From NCBI GenBank assembly GCA_002437945.1, contig DJSB01000033.1, positions 1 to 64,000 of the forward strand: a stretch of DNA of 64,000 bases. The letters are read 5' to 3'. Within the stretch, counting starts at the first letter, position 1; each line of letters begins with the position of its first letter. The translations under genes and the position numbers were made by a program. This DNA is from Christensenella sp. UBA6345. Its GTDB lineage: Bacteria > Bacillota > Clostridia > Christensenellales > UBA1242. Below, piece after piece: positions 1 to 8,099 of this stretch. The notes under the pieces are model-generated. The model had not been told where the DNA came from. It worked only from the letters and a program-made list of their open reading frames with translations, and made no database searches.

Positions 1-18
1 CGGCTGAGCTACAATCCT
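1..18 (-). tRNA. 5' end of a second tRNA, possibly tRNA-Ile (cut by window edge)
   Basis: Read on the minus strand, these bases give a 7-base acceptor arm AGGATTG followed by TAGCTCAG, the usual start of a tRNA D arm. It lies about 100 bases downstream of tRNA-Ala in the same transcript. An AGG start followed by TGTAGCTCAG resembles tRNA-Ile(GAT), and an Ala/Ile pair is typical of ribosomal RNA spacers, but the anticodon is outside the window, so the identity is a guess. Confidence 0.4.
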
Positions 19-115
19 ATATAGCGATATACTCGCAGGGTAACAAGTTAATAACTTGTAAATAGTGAAAAGGGGTATTATATTGTTTAAGAATAAATCT
101 TAACAGACATAATAT

Positions 116-192
116 TGGTGGAGATAGTCGGATTCGAACCGACGACCCCCTGCTTGCAAGGCAGGTGCTCTAGCCAACTGAGCTATACCCCC
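116..192 (-). tRNA. tRNA-Ala (anticodon TGC), CCA encoded
   Basis: The minus strand folds into a full cloverleaf. The acceptor GGGGGTA (192-186) pairs with TATCTCC (126-120), the D arm is TAGCTCAG, and the anticodon loop CTTGCAA carries TGC. The T arm contains GGTTCGAATCC, the discriminator is A, and the genomic CCA is at 118-116. It decodes GCN alanine codons. It is the first gene of a transcript that runs off the left edge. Confidence 0.97.
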
Positions 193-196
193 AAAG

Positions 197-266
197 GCAT
201 CTACAGTTACGGTTGCGTGGGCAAATGGTGGTGGCCGGCGGCACGCAACTAATGATCTGTAAATGC
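197..266 (-). other. Folded leader of the tRNA transcript
   Basis: Two nested inverted repeats fill the space between the predicted start site (about 266) and tRNA-Ala. The outer arms 257-266 and 197-206 form 10 pairs with one G-U. The inner arms 242-249 and 212-219 form 8 perfect pairs and enclose a GC-rich loop. The outer stem ends 5 bases before the tRNA. A role in tRNA 5' processing or antitermination is inference. Confidence 0.55.
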
Positions 267-272
267 TCTAAT

Positions 273-301
273 ATAATAACATTGTAAGGTCGTTATGTCA
301 A
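273..301 (-). promoter_or_regulatory. Sigma-70-type promoter of the tRNA transcript
   Basis: The -35 TTGACA (296-301), a 17-base spacer and the -10 TATTAT (273-278) are near consensus. The predicted start, near 266, is the first base of the leader stem. Confidence 0.75.
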
Positions 302-453
302 TAAATTTTTATAAAATTTTTACTATTTTTTATGATAAAATTTTGGGTTGTTAGTAATATGTACAATTATGCACTTTTGGCATTGTATACCAGTATTATT
401 ATTAGTTATTTTTAAAAATAAAAATCAGTGCAAATAACACTGATTAATACAAA

Positions 454-774
454 CTATCTACCCATACCGTCATCTTTACGATATTGTGCATATGATTGTG
501 AAATTATACTTGTAATCTTGGTACATATTCTAGCCTTTTGCATTTCACTTTCGGCAGCAGCACTTCCCCTACCATAGTTAATAATAGATTGTTGTCTTAT
601 TGATTCTACACTACGATATAAATAATCAAGGTCAGAACGTTTAGCACCTACCAAATTTTGTTGAATGTCAGCATATATTGAATTTAATTTATTTTGTTTT
701 GTTTTTTCATCCATACTGCTTGTTGCTATCTGCAACGCATCATAAACAGATTCTATTGCTTCAAAAAATGCCAT
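454..774 (-). CDS. Small hypothetical helical protein
   Basis: The product is about 106 residues starting MAFFEAIESV. This start is chosen because GGAG sits 9 bases upstream; a longer reading frame reaching 849 has no ribosome site. It is soluble, with no signal or membrane segment, and appears almost entirely helical and rich in charged residues and Gln/Ser. I do not recognise the family. It stands alone between the tRNA promoter and the divergent YwaF-like gene, so context gives no function. Confidence 0.6.
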   Translation of the reverse strand: MAFFEAIESVYDALQIATSSMDEKTKQNKLNSIYADIQQNLVGAKRSDLDYLYRSVESIRQQSIINYGRGSAAAESEMQKARICTKITSIISQSYAQYRKDDGMGR

Positions 775-872
775 ATTTATCAACTCCATAAATTTATTAT
801 AAATAGTATAATACACTATATTTACTTTGTCAATATTGATATATATCACTAGACATATCGCACATAATTACT

Positions 873-900
873 TTGAAAAAATAAGTAATAATAGTACAAT
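873..900 (+). promoter_or_regulatory. Promoter of the YwaF-like gene
   Basis: TTGAAA (873-878), a 16-base spacer and TACAAT (895-900) lie about 30 bases before the start codon at 932. Confidence 0.55.
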
Positions 901-931
901 ATCTTTGTATATTTTTTACATGGGAGATTAA

Positions 932-1768
932 ATGGAAGAATTTTTGCATTGGTTTCAAGGTGAAATGCCAAAACCAACTGTACTAGGCTGGTTTCATATT
1001 ATGTGGTTAATTATAACTATAACCACTTGTACAATAATATTTATATTTAGAAATAAAATTTCAAAAAAATTGGTTAATAACTTATTAATAATAGTAGGAA
1101 TTTTACTTATTTGCTTTGAAATATACAAGCAATTAGAATTTAGTTTTAATTATAATGGTGGTAATGGTCAATCATATTGGCAATATCAATGGTATGCTTT
1201 CCCATTCCAATTCTGTTCGACTCCTATATACATAATGGCTGTTGCAGGTTTTTTGAAAAAAGGCAAAATATATGATTGCATACTGGCTTATCTAGCCACA
1301 TACTCATTTTTCGGCGGGCTAGTAGTACTTATATACCCTTACAGTGTTTATGTGAAGACTATAGGCATAAATATTCAAACTATGTTCTGGCATTCAAGTA
1401 TGGTAATAATAGGATTTATGTTGCTTGCGACAAAATCGGTAGAATTAAAATTTAAAACCATTATTAAAGCAAGTATTGTCTTCATTATTATGGTATTTAT
1501 TGCCCTAACTCTTAATATTATCTGGCACTATTGCGGTAACAATGAAAACTTTAATATGTTTTATATCAGTCCTTATAAAGCAAGCGATATGGCTGTAATA
1601 GGCAATGTATACGCACTTGTACCATACCCTATATTTTTAATTATGTACATTCTAGGATTTGGTCTGGCGGGGCTATTAGTCTTATATACCGCTATACTAA
1701 TAGAGAAAATTATTAATAAGCATAATAACAATCAGCCTATCAATAATGAATGTGAAAAAGAACAATAA
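932..1768 (+). CDS. YwaF/TMEM164-family integral membrane protein
   Basis: The 278-residue protein has about seven hydrophobic spans. Landmarks of the YwaF/TMEM164 family are visible: WYAFPFQFCSTP near residues 92-103, then a conserved GLVVLIYP stretch and a WHSSMVIIGF stretch. Eukaryotic TMEM164 is described as a lipid acyltransferase, but the bacterial members have no firm function, so none is assigned. The start is set by GGGAG six bases upstream. It is a single-gene unit on the plus strand with its own promoter at 873-900. The C-terminal tail is short, polar and Asn-rich. Confidence 0.75.
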   Translation: MEEFLHWFQGEMPKPTVLGWFHIMWLIITITTCTIIFIFRNKISKKLVNNLLIIVGILLICFEIYKQLEFSFNYNGGNGQSYWQYQWYAFPFQFCSTPIYIMAVAGFLKKGKIYDCILAYLATYSFFGGLVVLIYPYSVYVKTIGINIQTMFWHSSMVIIGFMLLATKSVELKFKTIIKASIVFIIMVFIALTLNIIWHYCGNNENFNMFYISPYKASDMAVIGNVYALVPYPIFLIMYILGFGLAGLLVLYTAILIEKIINKHNNNQPINNECEKEQ

Positions 1769-1911
1769 ATAACTATTATTAATGTATCACAATCTTAACA
1801 TTTATAATGAATAAAATGTAAAATTATCAGCATTAAAAGTTAAACAAAATCAAACATTAGTTACTTAAAATAAATATAAGCACAACTATCTAAACATTTT
1901 ATAATACAAAT

Positions 1912-1939
1912 AAAAAAAGGCTTAATATAGCCTTTTTTA
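1912..1939. terminator. Bidirectional terminator between convergent genes
   Basis: The stem AAGGCT/AGCCTT is flanked by an A-run on the left and a T-run on the right, so it can serve both the YwaF-like gene and the converging PH-domain gene. Confidence 0.75.
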
Positions 1940-1953
1940 TTTTTAACTTAACA

Positions 1954-2514
1954 TTATTCAGCGGTATTTTTTGTATTTTTATGTTCGTCTATATAAGACT
2001 TAATAACTTTGTATGTCTCGTATGGATTAGTAACATTAGCGAAAGTATAATTCATACCTTGACCATTAATTGGGCTTGACATACTACCGAATCTAATACT
2101 ACCTGTATTTTTTCTTAAAATCTTATCTAATAATGTAACATTAACATCAATAGCACCAATAGTACTCATATCTAAACTCTTAAAATCTACGCCAAAAACA
2201 CCTGAACGAATTATTATACGTTTGTTGGTATAGCAATAGAACACATTTTTATAATACAAATATGTAAATAATACTGCTCCACCTTCTAGAATTAAAAATA
2301 TAGCAACTGGTAATAGTATCCAAAGTAAATCTATAACTTCGCCTTCATCTGGGAATACAATACCCAAAATAGAGCCTATTAACACAAATATAAATAATAA
2401 TGTATTCCAAAACATAGATGAGAAAAATAATTTAAGTTTGTTGGGTTTAAAAACTTCTACAATAGTCTCTTCTTTATCAAGTATAACATCAAATTTTGAT
2501 TTATATTCTTCCAT
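1954..2514 (-). CDS. Membrane protein with bacterial PH domain (bPH2/DUF304 type)
   Basis: The 186-residue protein has two membrane spans at about residues 28-52 and 63-88. They are followed by the YCYTNKRIIIRSGVFG signature typical of the DUF304/YdbS-like bacterial PH domain, then a beta-rich segment with SIRFGSM. Proteins of this type sit in the cytoplasmic membrane with the PH fold inside; a precise role is not known. The start is supported by AAGGAG 6 bases upstream. It appears monocistronic, with terminators on both sides. Confidence 0.75.
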   Translation of the reverse strand: MEEYKSKFDVILDKEETIVEVFKPNKLKLFFSSMFWNTLLFIFVLIGSILGIVFPDEGEVIDLLWILLPVAIFLILEGGAVLFTYLYYKNVFYCYTNKRIIIRSGVFGVDFKSLDMSTIGAIDVNVTLLDKILRKNTGSIRFGSMSSPINGQGMNYTFANVTNPYETYKVIKSYIDEHKNTKNTAE

Positions 2515-2597
2515 AATTACTCCTTATTAATAACTTACTAATATTATATAACAAATCTTATCTTATGTATAACTTTTTAATATAATTTTTACAAGTT

Positions 2598-2632
2598 AAA
2601 AAATCACTTCAATAATAGAAGTGATTTTTTTT
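2598..2632 (-). terminator. Terminator after the gene at 2635-3471
   Basis: Perfect 10-base arms AAATCACTTC (601-610 of the 2 kb block) and GAAGTGATTT enclose a 7-base loop, with T-runs in both reading directions. Confidence 0.8.
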
Positions 2633-2634
2633 AA

Positions 2635-3471
2635 TTATAATACGATAATTGCAAAGTAATTATTGTCATCATGAGAAGTAAATGTATAATCCTTTACTCC
2701 CTTACCCTTTAGGCTATATGCTAATCCATCATTGTTTTCATTGCCAATTAACGAATCTACAAATATATCACCTATAGTCTTACTAAAGTCTTTAGAACTA
2801 CCAAGTTTAACAAATACATTAACTGTATCAAATATACTTTCTGTATCTTTTAAACTTAAATTATTGATAGTCATACCCAAACCTTCGGTAGAATATGCAA
2901 ATGCTGTTTCGCCTTTAGTTACTCTAACTGTAGAAGATATGTATAACTGGTCAGGAACTTTATTTACGAACCATTTAAGTGGTACGCCGTTTTCTTTCAT
3001 AAATTTTTTAACTTTTTCAAGTTCAAGTTTAACTACAACGTTAAAGTCTACATTACCCTTTTCGTCAATATTGCTAAATTTTATTTGAGATAATTCAAAG
3101 CCATATTCTTGTAAATCAATTTCCTTATCATTAGATAATTTTACTTTTAAAGCATCTGGATTATTCTTAATATAGTCACTAATATATGACGCTATTTGTC
3201 TATCACTAAATTCGGCATAAGTAGTTATAACTGTAGAATTTTTTATGGTTTCTATAGTTTCTTTATCACTAGATTCATATGGATTAGTAATAATCTTTTC
3301 TACTTGTGGGGCTTGACTTAAAGTGTTTAATTGTCCCATTACAGTAAAGACATTGATTTTATATTTAAAATACAAAAAGCCACATATACCGCCAACAACG
3401 ACTGCAACTAATAATATTAATCCAAAAATAAATTTTAACAAACTACCTAAAAGTGTCTTTCTTCTTCTCAT
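2635..3471 (-). CDS. N-terminally membrane-anchored hypothetical protein
   Basis: The 278-residue protein starts with a basic MRRRKTLLG and has one membrane span at about residues 10-33. The rest is an extracytoplasmic domain with alternating helix and strand. There is no lipobox, sorting signal or cysteine pair. I do not recognise the domain; it broadly resembles other N-anchored envelope proteins of Firmicutes. The ribosome site is a GGGGG motif, shared with several other envelope genes here. It is a single-gene unit with a strong terminator on each side. Confidence 0.65.
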   Translation of the reverse strand: MRRRKTLLGSLLKFIFGLILLVAVVVGGICGFLYFKYKINVFTVMGQLNTLSQAPQVEKIITNPYESSDKETIETIKNSTVITTYAEFSDRQIASYISDYIKNNPDALKVKLSNDKEIDLQEYGFELSQIKFSNIDEKGNVDFNVVVKLELEKVKKFMKENGVPLKWFVNKVPDQLYISSTVRVTKGETAFAYSTEGLGMTINNLSLKDTESIFDTVNVFVKLGSSKDFSKTIGDIFVDSLIGNENNDGLAYSLKGKGVKDYTFTSHDDNNYFAIIVL

Positions 3472-3563
3472 AATATCCCCCTTTGGTATTTTATTTCTAT
3501 AAGTGTATCAAAAAATGCAGGTATTTTCAATAATTAATATGTTTAAAATATACAATTAATTAA

Positions 3564-3590
3564 AAAAATCACTCATAATGAGTGATTTTT
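3564..3590 (-). terminator. Terminator after the SHOCT-domain gene
   Basis: Arms AATCACTCA and TGAGTGATT enclose a 3-base loop. A-runs and T-runs on both sides make it potentially bidirectional. Confidence 0.75.
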
Positions 3591-3604
3591 AATTTAAAAT
3601 ACGA

Positions 3605-4450
3605 TTACATTTCTTCAAGAAGTTTCTTTCTTTTTTCATCATATTCTTCTTGAGTGATAAGTCCGTCATCTAACATACTCTTAAGTTCAACAAGTTTTTG
3701 TTTATTATCTTTAACTGGTTGAGTAGTATTTTCTTCTTTTTGATCAATTCTATCGCCATAATTTTCAATCTGATATTTTTGACGTTTAAGTTCAATACGT
3801 TTGATAATGCTGTTAGAAAGTGAAACATATGCTAATGCTAATATTGCAATAGGATATACTGCACTAGAAGTTAAGAATGAAAATAATCCTGAACTTGAAT
3901 TAAATGCAATATCAGTGCCATCAATCTTAAATAATAACAACCAACCAGATACATACAAGTCAACAATAATATTGCTTATATACATAATAACTTGGAAGAC
4001 AAGCATAGACTTGCCATAACGAGTTATAACTGAACCTATAGTTGTACCGCAAATAAATTGAACACTAATAATTAAAACAATCTTTATAAATCTTAATGTA
4101 TTGGCTAATTCTTTTTCGCTAATAGTATCCCCTTTTCTAACAAGTCCCATAACTACGCATATTGCTATAATCCAAAGGATACATACAAAAGCAATAATAC
4201 CCAAGAACACAATTGAAACCACTTTTGCTTTGCCACGTTCTAGATTACGAGCCCAAACAAGACTCATAAGTCCACATAAGCAAATAACTGCAATTATGCC
4301 TATAAATTGAATTAAACCAGAACTAAGTTTAAATGACCCAACACTAGATAGAACTATAATACCAACAGCGATAAATAATCCGACAATTGATATTGTTTGA
4401 ATCAATCCGTACAAACTAAACTTGTTGTCTTTAGTCTTAAAATTAAACAT
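3605..4450 (-). CDS. Polytopic membrane protein with C-terminal SHOCT domain
   Basis: The 281-residue protein has about six hydrophobic spans between residues 12 and 215 and a cytoplasmic tail. Its last 32 residues match a SHOCT domain: KLVELKSMLDDGLITQEEY followed by a charged end. SHOCT is a short C-terminal module thought to mediate oligomerisation. The substrate or role of the membrane part is not recognisable. Translation starts after AAGGGGGATAATTT, with the GGGGG-type ribosome site. It has its own promoter at 4479-4507. Confidence 0.65.
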   Translation of the reverse strand: MFNFKTKDNKFSLYGLIQTISIVGLFIAVGIIVLSSVGSFKLSSGLIQFIGIIAVICLCGLMSLVWARNLERGKAKVVSIVFLGIIAFVCILWIIAICVVMGLVRKGDTISEKELANTLRFIKIVLIISVQFICGTTIGSVITRYGKSMLVFQVIMYISNIIVDLYVSGWLLLFKIDGTDIAFNSSSGLFSFLTSSAVYPIAILALAYVSLSNSIIKRIELKRQKYQIENYGDRIDQKEENTTQPVKDNKQKLVELKSMLDDGLITQEEYDEKRKKLLEEM

Positions 4451-4478
4451 AAATTATCCCCCTTATATCGTTATTTTT

Positions 4479-4507
4479 ATAATAACAATAATATTATTAT
4501 TAATCAA
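4479..4507 (-). promoter_or_regulatory. Promoter of the SHOCT-domain gene
   Basis: TTGATT (4502-4507), a 17-base spacer and TATTAT (4479-4484) lie about 30 bases upstream of the start codon at 4450. Confidence 0.5.
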
Positions 4508-4577
4508 CTAAAATCACCTAATATTGCGTTATTACCGCAAAATTATCGCATTTTATATCAATTTAAGCCTTATATAA

Positions 4578-6128
4578 TTAAAGTTTTTCTAGGTCAATTA
4601 TTTTTGTAGCCACATCTTTTATAAATGGTTTACTATGGCTAACAAAAATCACTGTTCCCTTAAATTCGGCTATTGCTTCACGCAATCTATCTATCGCAAA
4701 CACATCTAAATGATTGGTAGGTTCGTCCAATATAAGCAAATTACATGCCTTTAAAGTAAGTATACATATCTTAATCTTACTCTGCTCGCCACCACTTAAT
4801 TGTTTAATCTGTTTACGACAGTGGACACTATTAAGCCCACTTCTATTAAGACTAGCCCTAATATCTTTTTCAGTTAGTTTAGGATAAAAATTGGATACAT
4901 AGTTAAGTGGTGTACCTTCAAATAATTGAAAATCTGTTTCTTGTTGGTAATACCCTATTACAATATTTTTAGCAATTGTTACTGTACCTGATATTTTATC
5001 CAATTCTCCGATAATAGTTTTTAATAAAGTACTTTTACCTATGCCATTAAAGCCCGTTATTGCCACTCTATCGCCATTTTCTACTTCAAATGATATAGGT
5101 TTAAGCAAAGGATCATTGTTGTATCCTACGACCAAATTTTCAACTTTAAGAACCAAATTACCTGCAAAGTCTTTATATTTAAAAGAAAATGTAGGTTTAA
5201 TCTGTTCTGATGGTGGATTAATTATGTCCATACGATTAAGCATACGCTCTCTACTATGTGCCATATTGGCTGTAGAAGCCCTGGCCTTATTACGTGCTAT
5301 ATAGTCTTCCAACTTTTTAATTTCTCTTTGCTGTTGTTCATAATTTTTTTCATGTTGTATACGGCGGGCTTCTTTAGTAGCCATACATTCTTCATAATTG
5401 CCGACATAACGATTAATCTTATTATTGTCTACATCGCAAATATGCGTAACTACATTATTAAGAAAATGCGAATCATGGCTAACAATAATAAAGGCTTTTG
5501 GGCTAGAATTGATAAATTTAGTCAACCATTCAATATGATTAATATCTAGAAAGTTAGTCGGCTCATCAAGAACCATTACATCTGGGCTTTCAAGTAACAA
5601 TTTTGCTAACATAACCTTGGCTCTTTGTCCACCGCTCAAGTTTTTAACAGGTGTATCTAATCCAAAAGCAGTTATACCCAAGCCTGCACATACTTTTTCA
5701 ATCTCACTATCTATAGCATAAAAGTTGTTGGCAGTAAGATATTCAAAAAGATCACCACTTTGATTAAGTAGTCGTTCAAGTTTATCGTTATTGGTTTCGG
5801 TAGCCAATTGTTCATTTATTTTATTAAGTTTTTTCTCTGCATCAAAAAGTGGTTTATATGCACCGCACAAATATTCTTTTATGCTATCTTCACCTTTAAC
5901 TTCGGCATGTTGGTCTAGATATTCAATACGATAACGTGGATTCTTATAAAAAGTTCCTTTATCTAATAACACTTGTCCCATAATAATTTTTAACAGTGTA
6001 CTTTTACCTGCACCATTAACACCAGTAAGACCTATTTTTTCACCTGGATTTAGGACAAATGAAGTATCTTCGAACAATAGTTTATCGCCAAAATTCTGTG
6101 AAAAATTGTTAATTTCTATAATACTCAT
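4578..6128 (-). CDS. ABC-F family ATPase (ribosome-associated, YbiT/YkpA-like)
   Basis: The 516-residue protein carries two ABC ATPase domains and no membrane segment, the mark of ABC-F proteins. Domain 1 has Walker A GVNGAGKST (about residue 35), signature LSGGQ and Walker B VMVLDEPTNFLD. Domain 2 has GFNGIGKST, LSGGEQ and LLILDEPTNHLD. A basic, helical linker at about residues 245-300 is the P-site tRNA interaction motif region. ABC-F proteins act on the ribosome in translation or in antibiotic protection. The sequence looks closer to housekeeping YbiT/YkpA than to resistance factors, but this is judged by eye. Confidence 0.88.
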   Translation of the reverse strand: MSIIEINNFSQNFGDKLLFEDTSFVLNPGEKIGLTGVNGAGKSTLLKIIMGQVLLDKGTFYKNPRYRIEYLDQHAEVKGEDSIKEYLCGAYKPLFDAEKKLNKINEQLATETNNDKLERLLNQSGDLFEYLTANNFYAIDSEIEKVCAGLGITAFGLDTPVKNLSGGQRAKVMLAKLLLESPDVMVLDEPTNFLDINHIEWLTKFINSSPKAFIIVSHDSHFLNNVVTHICDVDNNKINRYVGNYEECMATKEARRIQHEKNYEQQQREIKKLEDYIARNKARASTANMAHSRERMLNRMDIINPPSEQIKPTFSFKYKDFAGNLVLKVENLVVGYNNDPLLKPISFEVENGDRVAITGFNGIGKSTLLKTIIGELDKISGTVTIAKNIVIGYYQQETDFQLFEGTPLNYVSNFYPKLTEKDIRASLNRSGLNSVHCRKQIKQLSGGEQSKIKICILTLKACNLLILDEPTNHLDVFAIDRLREAIAEFKGTVIFVSHSKPFIKDVATKIIDLEKL

Positions 6129-6195
6129 TATTCACCTAATATATTTAGTTTATCAATACATATATTAACATTAAAAACTTACTAAATCAATTAAA

Positions 6196-6228
6196 GAAAA
6201 ATATTTGGACTAAATATAGCCCAAATAT
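6196..6228 (-). terminator. Terminator after gltX
   Basis: The arms CCAAATAT (6221-6228) and ATATTTGG (6201-6208) form a hairpin followed on the minus strand by a short T-rich run. Confidence 0.6.
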
Positions 6229-6232
6229 CTAA

Positions 6233-7975
6233 TTATTTATTCAAAATTTCAATCATTTTGTTAATTTTTTCAGCAACTTTTTGATTACCCAATACTTTAC
6301 AAATTGAATACAAATCTGGCGAATTGGACTTACCAGTAATAGCAAGTCTAATTAAAGAACAAGCATCAGCAGTATTACCAATATATGCATCAGGATTAGA
6401 TTTATAAAGTTTGTTGTCTACACAGAATCCATGTGCATTAGCAACTTCTTTAATTTTATTAAACCATACGTCTTTTTCATCATTACTATCATACACTTTT
6501 AAATAATCTTGTAGAAACTGTCCTGCTTGTGCATATGTGAATTTAGAAAAATTATATTCATAATCACTTATATTTTGTGGATTAAACAATCCAAACATAT
6601 AGTTATAGTATTGTGGAATTTCGCTCCATTTTGCTATATCTTTTCTAGGTTTAGCGGTATATCTATCAATACTCAATGTGGCTATAACATAATCTTTGTT
6701 ATCACGTAAATATTGTCCAAAAGTATTAGGGTCTACATATGGCATAACAAATCCATCACCCAATCTTTCTTTAGATTCTTTTTCAAAAGCATAATCATAG
6801 TTAGTAGCCCAATCTAAAGTATGAGCATACACTTCTTCACTAGTCATTTTACTAATAATATTTTTAGAAACATCTTCTAGTTTAACTATATCAAAAAATG
6901 GACTAGAAGTACCTATTTTTTGCACACTAAATGGGAATTCATTAATAGATGCTTCTGGATTAGCAGTACGCCAATCTTCAAAATTACTATTCATAAGATT
7001 AAGTAAATACTCGGTAACTGCAGATGTAGGCAAACCGGCCTGAATATAGAAACGCATATCTGCTTCTGGATCTTTAGATTTAGAAATTTTACGTTTGTTA
7101 CCATTATCTCCTATTTTACATAGAACTGGAGTGTGTATATATTTAGGCATTTCAAAACCCAAAGCATCAAAAATTTCAACGTGCTGTGGCCAAGTAGAAA
7201 TCCATTCTTCTCCCCTAACAACTACAGTAGTGTGCATTAAATGGTCATCAACTGGATGTGCAAATGTATATGGTGGAATACCATTATCTTTAATCAACAC
7301 ACAATCTTTACAGTTAGCACCAATTTCACGCTCACCCCTAACAAGGTCATATACTTTTACTTTATCGCCTTCATTGCCTAAAGATTTAAGTCTAATACAG
7401 AATTTTTTTCCTGCATCAATATTAGCCTTAACTTCTTTATAACTTAAATCTCTACATGGGTCTTTTTCAACCATCTGTTTATCATCTTGAAGTTGTTGTT
7501 CACGTTTTTCTAATACTTCTTTTTTACCTTCTGGTTTTTCGCAAAAACATGGGAATGCTCTACCGATAGAAACCAAATATTTTGCATATGTTTGGTATAT
7601 CTCGGTACGATCACTTTGTCTATAAGGTCCATACTCCCCATTATCGGTACGATCTATAGTAAATCCTTCGTCAGGAACAATACCATAATATGCTAAAGTC
7701 TTTAGTGCAACTATATCACTACCTTCAATTTCACGTTTTTTATCGGTGTCTTCTAGTCTAAATAAAAATCTACCATTAGGAGTAGTCCTAGAAATACGAT
7801 AATCCAAGTTAGCACCAAAGAAATGTCCTATATGCATATATCCTGTAGGACTAGGTGCAAAACGTGTAACTTCTGCTCCGCCAATATCACGTGGTTTATA
7901 TTTATTCTCCCAATACGCAACATCTTTAGTAATATTAGGGTAAATTAAATCTGCTATTTTTTTATAATCGCTCAT
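6233..7975 (-). CDS. gltX: Glutamyl-tRNA synthetase, long clostridial type
   Basis: The 580-residue class I aminoacyl-tRNA synthetase attaches glutamate to tRNA-Glu. The nucleotide-binding motif is FAPSPTGYMHIGH (about residues 42-54), followed by FRLEDTD. The second class I motif reads KRKISKSKDPEA, where KISKS replaces the usual KLSKR. A CFC...C cluster near residue 145-175 may bind zinc. The usual enzyme has about 480-490 residues; clostridia have a longer class of about 550 with the same HAVDDHLMHTT-like segment, and this protein matches it. The GluRS signature argues against GlnRS. It has its own terminator; the ribosome site AAGGA precedes the ATG. Confidence 0.9.
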   Translation of the reverse strand: MSDYKKIADLIYPNITKDVAYWENKYKPRDIGGAEVTRFAPSPTGYMHIGHFFGANLDYRISRTTPNGRFLFRLEDTDKKREIEGSDIVALKTLAYYGIVPDEGFTIDRTDNGEYGPYRQSDRTEIYQTYAKYLVSIGRAFPCFCEKPEGKKEVLEKREQQLQDDKQMVEKDPCRDLSYKEVKANIDAGKKFCIRLKSLGNEGDKVKVYDLVRGEREIGANCKDCVLIKDNGIPPYTFAHPVDDHLMHTTVVVRGEEWISTWPQHVEIFDALGFEMPKYIHTPVLCKIGDNGNKRKISKSKDPEADMRFYIQAGLPTSAVTEYLLNLMNSNFEDWRTANPEASINEFPFSVQKIGTSSPFFDIVKLEDVSKNIISKMTSEEVYAHTLDWATNYDYAFEKESKERLGDGFVMPYVDPNTFGQYLRDNKDYVIATLSIDRYTAKPRKDIAKWSEIPQYYNYMFGLFNPQNISDYEYNFSKFTYAQAGQFLQDYLKVYDSNDEKDVWFNKIKEVANAHGFCVDNKLYKSNPDAYIGNTADACSLIRLAITGKSNSPDLYSICKVLGNQKVAEKINKMIEILNK

Positions 7976-8018
7976 ATTATTTCCTTCACAATTTTATTAA
8001 TCTTCATACAAAAATATA

Positions 8019-8032
8019 TGTACTTAAGTACA
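8019..8032. promoter_or_regulatory. 14-base perfect palindrome upstream of gltX
   Basis: TGTACTTAAGTACA lies about 45 bases before the gltX start, in the expected promoter zone, and another TGTACA lies at about 8044. It could be an operator for a dimeric repressor. No regulator is identified. Confidence 0.3.
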
Positions 8033-8060
8033 CTTATCTTATTGTACATTTTGCCAAACA

Positions 8061-8089
8061 AAAAAGCAACCTGTTAAGGTCGCTTTTTA
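8061..8089 (-). terminator. Terminator after the lipoprotein gene
   Basis: A 12-base-pair stem (AAAAAGCGACCT read on the minus strand, with one G-U) has a 4-base loop and is followed by a T-run. Confidence 0.8.
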
Positions 8090-8099
8090 TATTTTTCTA

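Noticed and set aside
1..300. rRNA operon spacer
   Set aside because: The Ala/Ile tRNA order fits a spacer, but the 3' end of 16S with its anti-SD is not present upstream and a promoter lies there instead.
4578..6128. Antibiotic-resistance ABC-F
   Set aside because: No resistance-specific linker could be recognised by eye; a housekeeping YbiT/YkpA-like role is as likely or more so.
6233..7975. Glutaminyl-tRNA synthetase
   Set aside because: The FAPSPTG and DDHLMHTT-type segments match the long clostridial GluRS class; the GlnRS-type N-terminal motif is absent.
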